DNA from: Siphonodentalium dalli
Lineage: Eukaryota; Mollusca; Scaphopoda; Gadilida; Siphonodentaliidae
Direction: 5' to 3'
NCBI GenBank assembly: GCA_032622095.1
Contig: CP136066.1
Span: 115,281,319 to 115,345,318, forward strand
Length of the DNA: 64,000 nt
Under the pieces are notes generated by a model. The model did no database searches and had not been told where the DNA came from. It worked only from the letters and a program-made list of their open reading frames with translations. The translations under genes and the position numbers were made by a program. Shown here piece after piece: positions 57,078 to 64,000 of this stretch; position 1 is the first letter of the stretch, and each line of letters begins with the position of its first letter.

Positions 57078-60000
57078 ATTTCCATAACGAAGAACGAAGC
57101 AAAAACAACGATCAATTATGTTGCAAATATTGAGAAATACACTTGATCTTTCATGCATGTGTTTATCAAGAATCCTATATATGTAAAGTATAATGGTATT
57201 TGCATATGTTCTGTTTAATTTATAACTTATCTTGTATTGTATGCATATATATAATTAGTAGTAAATTGCAACTATCTGCATTCATGTATTTCAATTAAAG
57301 ATGCATAATCCGATTCGATGGTCACCGTATCATCCAGTTACAACAACAACAACAACAACAACGGTATTTCACCAAAAGCTGATTTACATGCAGTTATCAA
57401 AATTGGTTTAATACCAATAAATACTCATAACAATATATACCAATCACGATATCATATTAGGCGAAAAAGTCCTATAATAACGGGGTTTCTTGGCTGTTTG
57501 GACGACGAGTTGGTGTGGTGATTCCTAATTCAAATTGGAATTCCCGAACGCGTGTTTTCACAAACGTAAACGCAGAGTATACTGATTCCCACGTGTAATC
57601 AGCATGGTGTCATATAACATGTCTACTTGCATGAATAAATCATGTTTACCAATTCGTATATAAGTATAATATGTATGTATCCGCAAGTCAACTATCACAA
57701 CATACAGTATTCTTGTTGCTGCGATACTTTTCATCGTTTTTTCATTCTCAGTAATTTGCGATCGTCTGATCGTCACCGACGCGCTGATCGTTTATCGAGC
57801 ATTGACATTGCGTGACCTGTATTATATAGCGTCCGCGCATGTCTGTACCGCAAATATTCCAGATGGTGAACAATAACAGAATTCGAAAACCGAAATCTGA
57901 TAAAACTGAGTTTTGAGGGGTGGGTCCCTCGATTCAAATCAAATATTTTTTACCACCGAAGCCTATATATATATATAGTATTCATCGATTTCTTCGCCTA
58001 TATTAATAAATCAAAAAGATGCACTATCTATATCATTTTTTGTATAGCTCTCAATATATATGTCACCGTGCATATAAATATGACTGTTGAGAAGTGTTCA
58101 AATGTTTTCGGCCACCATTTTTCGAGGTTGTGAAATTTGAACGCCAAATTTTCAATAAAAATCAAATCTATTTTATATCTGTTTTTTTTTTTTTTTGGAG
58201 TATTCGAAGAAGAGTTGTGTCATATTTCATTAGTCTGACAACCTGCTGATATCTTTGGAGTATATATACAGGGGAAAAACGAATGTTGAAATTCGCAGTC
58301 GTGATGTCTTGCCTTCTTTTTCCAACGTTTGCAGGGACTACGCTTGGTGGTCACGCAATGACCGAAAATTAGGACATACTTTATTACATAATTGTCTTGG
58401 CGGCGATGACAGGATAATGCACGTGACATTAATCGAAAATTACATGTCATAGACAAACTTAATTAGTGTGGTGACGAATACAGTAACAGTATATGTTCAC
58501 TAAACCTGCTGCAGGCATCAGTTCAACTTTCTGTGTATATGACATACAGTGGGTTAATTGCCATATAAGTGTATTTTATCGTGATCTATACGTTTGATTT
58601 TATGCAGCTTCAAGTCAGTATAGTTTACGAGTGTCTTTATTTCAGATCTAATCATCTAAATTAACCTATATAGAGATGATCTATATTTTACATTATTTCC
58701 ACTTGTCTAATTTTTAATATATTCATTATATTTTTATTTCACCCATTTCATTCAACGCTATCACATGTTGTAGACCATAATAACCGCATATCTTGTGTTG
58801 ATATTGGCAGATTCTCCATAAAACACGAGTTATGTAGACGCTAAAGACGTGCTATATGAGATACTAATTGACAACATGTTCCTATCTCTCACAAGCCATC
58901 GAAAACGCAGTGGAACGCTGGGGCGTCCATGGAATAACGTGAATATTGCTAAGTTTACCGGCGTGCAGGTCGAACGAGTTTCAGTTTATTAGTAGCAGGC
59001 TTGGTGCGATTTGATAGGTTTATGTGTGCCCGACTGAAACACGGTGCAATCATCGCGTTTCATAGAGCGCTTATTATTACTTTTGACCCTTGAACTGGTG
59101 TTATTTCTTGAAATTGTATACATTTCATGGGAGTCAAGCAGTAGGGGGGGGGGGGGGGGGGGGGGGGGGTCGTAGAAAATGTTTTGGTGGGTGCATATTT
59201 GTCAGAATAAATTGCAAGTGCATGTGGGTCTTAAACATTTGGTTTAAACAATATTTATTTAGCACATATTAGCACATATATTTACAATGATCACTTCCCT
59301 TATGCATGATATTGTTTTTACATAGGAAAAATTAAAACTATATGTAGAGTGGAGTCACTAGTTTGCCAATACCTTTTTTTGTTTGTTTGTTTTTATTTTA
59401 TTGTGCAGCATCGAGTTACTGAAATTGTTACCACATTGTTGGCTATATATATATCATTTATAGTCAGAATTACAATTGGCGACTAACGAAATCGATTGCT
59501 TGTTAGTATAAATGTTTGAGTTAAATGTTTGAATTGCCTCAAATATGGCCTTGTTAAGTCTTTTGGGGACTTAAACATTTCAAGCATGTCAATTATTTTT
59601 ATACACATTCACACCTGTTTGAAGAATTGTAAAGTTCCGTACTATTGTAATAGCTTAAACTGTTGATATATAATGCAATCATTTATATTTTGTGCACCGT
59701 GTATACACGTTTTCTATATCTGTGAAATTTAGGCGTGTCTGAGGCCTTGACCACACGCATACACGGGTATCCGCTTAGCGTTATAGCCTAACTGGACGTC
59801 TGATCCCACCTGGCGTCGCGGCAACTATATGTCGCGGCGATGTTTAAGTTCGAACGGCACTATATATATAACCACGACTGAACTAAATTGCTTCTTTCTC
59901 ATCTGCGGGTAGCCATATCTTTCGTCGATGGTGGTTGATCAACTATCAATACTTTCTATTACATAATTACGTGCACATATAATGCATGTCAACGTGTTCA

Positions 60001-60347
60001 ATGATGTGTGGAATTACACTAAGCAATATGACTATGAATTCGACCTTAAATGGTAAACGTGACCCAATTTAGGTTGGGTGAGCCTGTCGTCTCAGGAAAC
60101 GCTTTTCGTAGTATCAGACCCACAAGTGGTCATGCACTAGCCCTCTTCGAGTTGGGAAGGGCATATAACAACATATATTCGGCCCGCTTGCGCTCTGGTC
60201 TTTCTTCGGGAGTCGGGGGCGGCTCAAGAACACACTGTCACTGTCCAAGATGTATATATATAAAAAAAAATTAATGTATATTATGTGCATATCATCTCTC
60301 TTGTTTATACCATTCACATATATTGTCAGCGGGTGTGACTAAAAACC
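57078..60347. other. Intergenic/intronic stretch, no gene seen
   Basis: No gene is supported. It holds a (CAA)n microsatellite at about 57342-57361, a T-run near 58182-58196, and a run of 26 G at 59144-59169. Confidence 0.45.
59144..59169 (+). repeat. Run of 26 G
   Basis: An uninterrupted G homopolymer. It could form G-quadruplexes; the length may also be affected by sequencing. Confidence 0.9.
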
Positions 60348-60832
60348 GCCCGGACCAGCCCGGACCCCCCATATGGACTATATGAGTTATTTTAAGGGCA
60401 ATATAAGTGCAGGGGTGTCATGGAAACCCACTCAGGGTCGCTATTAACCCTCAAAATGCCGGCATCGGCGAAAATTTTCGCCGCGAAATGAAGCTAACAG
60501 CCCGGACCGCCCCTGCTGCGTCCATGTAGGTGTGATTTTAGTATTCATATATGTGCGAGGGTGTTAATGAAGCCCAAGTACGCACGGAGAGTGATCAAGG
60601 TCAAACGGAAGTGCCGTTTATTAACCCCTAAACTTCCCAGATTCAGCAAGAATTACAAAATTGCGCCCCCAATAAACAAACTCACAGCCCGGACCCCCTT
60701 AATGTCCTCGTACGTCTAATAACCCCTTACATGTGTTGTGGAACTACCCTCGACTACACTCACGAAGATACAAGGGCGAGTCGCCCACGAATGCCTGGCA
60801 ATTAACCCCCAAAATGCAGCCAATGCCGATTA
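60348..60832. repeat. ~510-bp satellite-like unit, copy 1 (3' part displaced)
   Basis: It starts in CCCGGACC motifs and shares long near-identical text with copy 2: CCATATGGACTATATGAGT, AAAATGCCGGCATCGGCG, CTAAACTTCCCAGATTCAGC, CTACACTCACGAAGATACAA. It stops at GATTA (60828-60832), where a LINE is inserted. The remainder of the unit continues at 63329. Confidence 0.9.
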
Positions 60833-63328
60833 AGATAAGATAAGATATGTTTAATAGGCAAAACATCCTTATAAGGACAGTATGCAAACATATTAATATA
60901 TAGTTGTACATTGAACAATACAATAAATGATATAATAATAGATGGTAATATATAACCATTTAAGTAAAGCTGAATGTGCATAGGGTCGTCTCGTCTTCAT
61001 TTATTCATTGCTTATGAGGCGATGCTCATCGCGTGCGGAAAATAATTTTCGGATTATATGACATTGAAGTGCATGAATTTGAAATATCGTTGGATAGGAT
61101 TTTGACAAGCTGTTCAGTTTGTGTCATGTTTTCAAAGTCTGGGAACTGTGTCTTCATAAGAGTTATTAGTTCGAGCCGCTGTGTGCGGTAAGCACTACAT
61201 TCCAAAAGAAAGTGTTTTTCATCTTCAATAGCATCATCGGAACAAAATATACATAGTCTTTGTTCCAACGCCGTCGGTGGTTGGGTGTGGCGTCCCTTTT
61301 CAATAGCCATGGCAGTTTATGATTACTTATACGCAGTCTAGTAAAAACGATTCTATTTTCTATTGATGGTGTGTGAAGAAGATAAGGTTCTATTTCGTAC
61401 TTAAGTTTAAAAAGTCGTTATGTTCGTAATTTATTACTTCCCGTTTTTGAGCATTCATCAGTGAGACTCTGTCTGAAATATATATAATAATCTTCAATAA
61501 GATTTATTTTGAATTGACTCAGAACTGGACCCGGATTGTTTAGGTCTGCAATATTCCACCCCAGTGATTCTGCCGTTTTGAAGATTGATTTCTTAACCGA
61601 TGCCACTTGTTGTTCCAACGCAGCATTACGGAGCAGATTACAGTCCGACCGTGAAATTATCTTAATTACATAAGATGAAAGTCTGCATGCCACGTCAATA
61701 AATAATGGGTGGCTCCCTAACTCGGCGCGAACCGCGTTGTTCGAAGAAAATCTGCCGACTCCGAGTAACCGCTTACAATATTTTATGTGTACCTTCTCAC
61801 ATGGAAGGCGGTCGTGATTTTTAGTGGTTATTTCCACACCCCATATTTCGCTACCATATAACAATATCGGCTTAATTAATCTATCGAAGAGTTTTAAAGA
61901 CGTCACTAGTGGAATCGGTGCGTCGTTTGTACATGCGTTAAATAAAGAATGCATTGCTTTGAATCCTTTAGCACTCAATTCTTCCATTGCATGTGAGAAT
62001 CTACCCGTATTACTAAATTTAATTCCAAGATAATTGTATTCATTAACAATTTCCAACTTTTGATTTCCAATGTGAAAGTCTGGTGAAGTTTTAGTTTTCC
62101 TACTTCTAAACACCACACATTTAGTTTTATCAGTGTTCACGGTGAGTTTATTGGTCTCAGTGTATCTATTTAGTCTGTTTAGACAGCACTGTATCCCACT
62201 TGGAGTATCCGAAAGTAAAACCAGGTCGTCAGCGAATAAAATGTGATTAAGTGTATCATTGCCTAAATGGACAGCATCGCAAGGACTGTCAAACTCTTTT
62301 TTAATGTCGTCAATAAAGATTTTGAACAGGTTTGGGGACAATATGAATCCTCGCCTAACACCTATCGTGGATAAGCATGGAGGCCCCAACCCTTTGTTTG
62401 TTTTGGTGATATAGTAGCTATTGTCATATAGTGACTGTATTATCCGTAGTATGAGTCCCTTAATGCCCGCGCATTTTAATTTTTTTTAAAGTAATTGTCT
62501 GATTACTGTATCGAACGCTTTTCTGAAATCTATGAATGCAGCATACAGGGGCTTTCCCAATCGTTTGTATTTTTGAATGGCCGCGTGCAGAATAAATGTT
62601 CCATCAATGGTGCTCTTCCCTTTCGAAAAACCAAATTGGTTTTCGCTGATAATATTGTTTACATGTAAGAAATCGATTAACCGACGATTAATTATTTTGT
62701 TAAACAATTTACCGACCGCCGATGATACTGCTATTGCCCTGTAGTTATTGGGATCACTTTTGTCTCCTTTTTTGTGAATTAAAGTGAGGGTAGATTCGCT
62801 CCAATCACTCGGATAATGTCCTGTCTCCAGAATTAAGTTAAACAATTTTACAATTTCATCAATTATCAATGGAACGAGTGACTTCAGCAATTCGTTCGAA
62901 ATTTGGTCGGGTCCAATCGCCTTTCCGTTTTTTAGTTCTCTTGTAGCGCCAAGAACTTCCTCTGTCGTGATATCATCATTATTGATAGCTTGATTACAAG
63001 TTTGATATGCGTCCGAAGATAATCCACAATCTGGATTATCAGGTTTCGGACAATAAAGCTCAGTGAAAAAATCAACTGATCGATCAGCATCAAGTTCATT
63101 TTGTGAGACCGGTCTCTGCCGCATTTTTTTTATGATTTCCCAATATTGTTTTGGGTTGGTTGTTTCTAAAGTATCTAGTTTACAATATATATCTGCGTAG
63201 AATGCTCGTCGTTTAGCCTTCAGCGCCTTTTTGTACGCTTTTCGTTTCACATGGTATCGCGTTCTTAGGTTTGGGTCAAATGGGTTATTCCTCATATCGT
63301 TAATGATTTTTCCGAGATCGCGGAATTA
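60833..63328 (-). mobile_element. 5'-truncated LINE inserted in a satellite unit
   Basis: The 2,496-bp insertion lies between two GATTA copies (60828-60832 and 63329-63333), with a (TTATC)n tail at its low-coordinate (3') end. The uninterrupted order in copy 2 (CGCCGATTATGTTTACCG) shows the pre-insertion site. Confidence 0.88.
61026..63295 (-). pseudogene. Broken LINE reverse transcriptase (FADD subfamily)
   Basis: RT motifs on the minus strand in order: KAIGPDQISNELLK, NNYRAIAVSSAVGKLFN, FIDFRKAFDTV, STIGVRRGFILSPNLFKIFIDDI and FADDLVLL (62237-62214). The C-terminal CIFC...HFLLEC motif lies near 61250-61190. Two in-frame stops interrupt it: TAA at 62488-62486 and TAA at 61420-61418. The second sits where the sister copy at 3600-6690 has Y. 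One frameshift near 61310 follows. The endonuclease is lost by 5' truncation. It is the sister of the LINE at 3600-6690. Confidence 0.9.
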
Positions 63329-63900
63329 GATTATGTTTACCGATAACGACGCTGACAGCCCGGACCATCCCGGTCCAGCCCGGACCCCCCATATGGACTA
63401 TATGAGTGATTTTAAGGTCAATATAAGTGCAGGGGTGTCATGGAAACCCACTCAGGCTCGCTATTAACCCTCAAAATGCCGGCATCGGCGAAAATGTTCG
63501 CGGCGAAATGAAGCTAACAGCCCGACCGCCCCTGCTGCGTTCAGGTGTGATTTTAGTATTCATATCTGTGCGAGGGTGTTAATGAAACCCAAATACGCTC
63601 GGAGAGTGGTCAAGGTCAAACGGAAGTGCCGCTTATTAACCCCTAAACTTCCCAGATTCAGCCAGAATTACAAAATTGCGCCCCCAATAAACAAACTCAC
63701 AGCCCGGACCCCCTTAATGTCCTCGTACTTCTAATAACCCCTTACATGTGTTGTGGAACTACCCTCGACTACACTCACGAAGATACAAGGGCGAGTCGCC
63801 CACGAATGCCTGGCAATTAACCCCCAAAATGCCGCCATCGCCGATTATGTTTACCGATAACGACGCTGACAGCCGGACGCTGACAGCCCGGACCACTCAA
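63329..63900. repeat. ~510-bp satellite-like unit, end of copy 1, copy 2 and start of copy 3
   Basis: 63329-63358 finishes copy 1. Copy 2 runs from about 63359 to 63886, with the same landmarks and roughly 95% similarity by eye. GCTGACAGCCCGGACC at about 63876-63891 starts a third unit that quickly diverges. The stretch after 63900 holds nothing I can support. Confidence 0.85.
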
Positions 63901-64000
63901 ACAATCCATACTTGCATATACACCTCACGCATGACAATTCAGCAATTCACTGTATAATCATACACGCCATCCATGATAATACAGCTAAGCCATATACACC

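Noticed and set aside
59090-59272. Open frame across the poly-G run
   Set aside because: It consists partly of a glycine run from the G homopolymer; there is no other evidence.

Overview
This window looks like repeat-dense, AT-rich DNA from the nuclear genome of a marine invertebrate animal. A mollusc-like lophotrochozoan is my best guess, with low confidence. The evidence is eukaryotic: APE-type LINE retrotransposons with divergent 3' tails, short non-autonomous DNA transposons, tandem Helitron-like elements, microsatellites, and one clear spliced exon. No bacterial operon, CRISPR array, tRNA or rRNA gene was recognised.

The one confident host gene is the first coding exon of a phospholipase C beta gene (31952-32050, + strand), which ends in a perfect GTAAGT donor. 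The rest of the gene was not found, so the DNA to its right is probably intron 1 or intergenic. A 24-codon histone H2A fragment lies at 35069-35140 and is probably a pseudogene.

Layout: 1-1465 3' part of a LINE; 3600-6690 broken LINE; 7707-7862 and 10215-10376 long hairpins; 9226-9950 tandem repeats; 11201-11375 (AT)n and a Helitron end; 15236-15533 MITE; 15662-18270 broken LINE; 18340-21120 diverged dispersed repeats rich in a GCCATTTTGG motif; 21231-29843 minus-strand, head-to-tail Helitron array; 29855-30950 large inverted repeat; 31952-32050 PLC-beta exon; 32561-34716 TIR element; 35385-36650 MITE with an internal 192-bp tandem repeat; 36768-42967 a 110-bp hairpin split by a 6.1-kb insertion that carries a nearly intact CR1/jockey-like LINE (minus); 44705-45205 foldback; 48605-48790 LINE tail; 52201-52337 hairpin in an unusual GAAGC-rich tract; 52940-55662 plus-strand Helitron array; 55671-57077 L1/Tx1-like LINE fragment; 60348-63900 two copies of a ~510-bp satellite unit split by a LINE.

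Five LINE copies have substantial coding sequence and fall into three groups. Copies at 1-1465 and 15662-18270 share YADD and similar C-termini. Copies at 3600-6690 and 60833-63328 share FADD and a (TTATC)n tail. The copy at 37181-40577 has a complete endonuclease and a degenerate 2A-like motif. All except the partial first one are visibly broken. Nothing here is an obviously complete, working new system. The most unusual items are the tandem Helitron arrays, the hairpin split by an insertion with a 14-bp target duplication, the TIR family with unlike interiors, and the H2A fragment inside a small inverted repeat.
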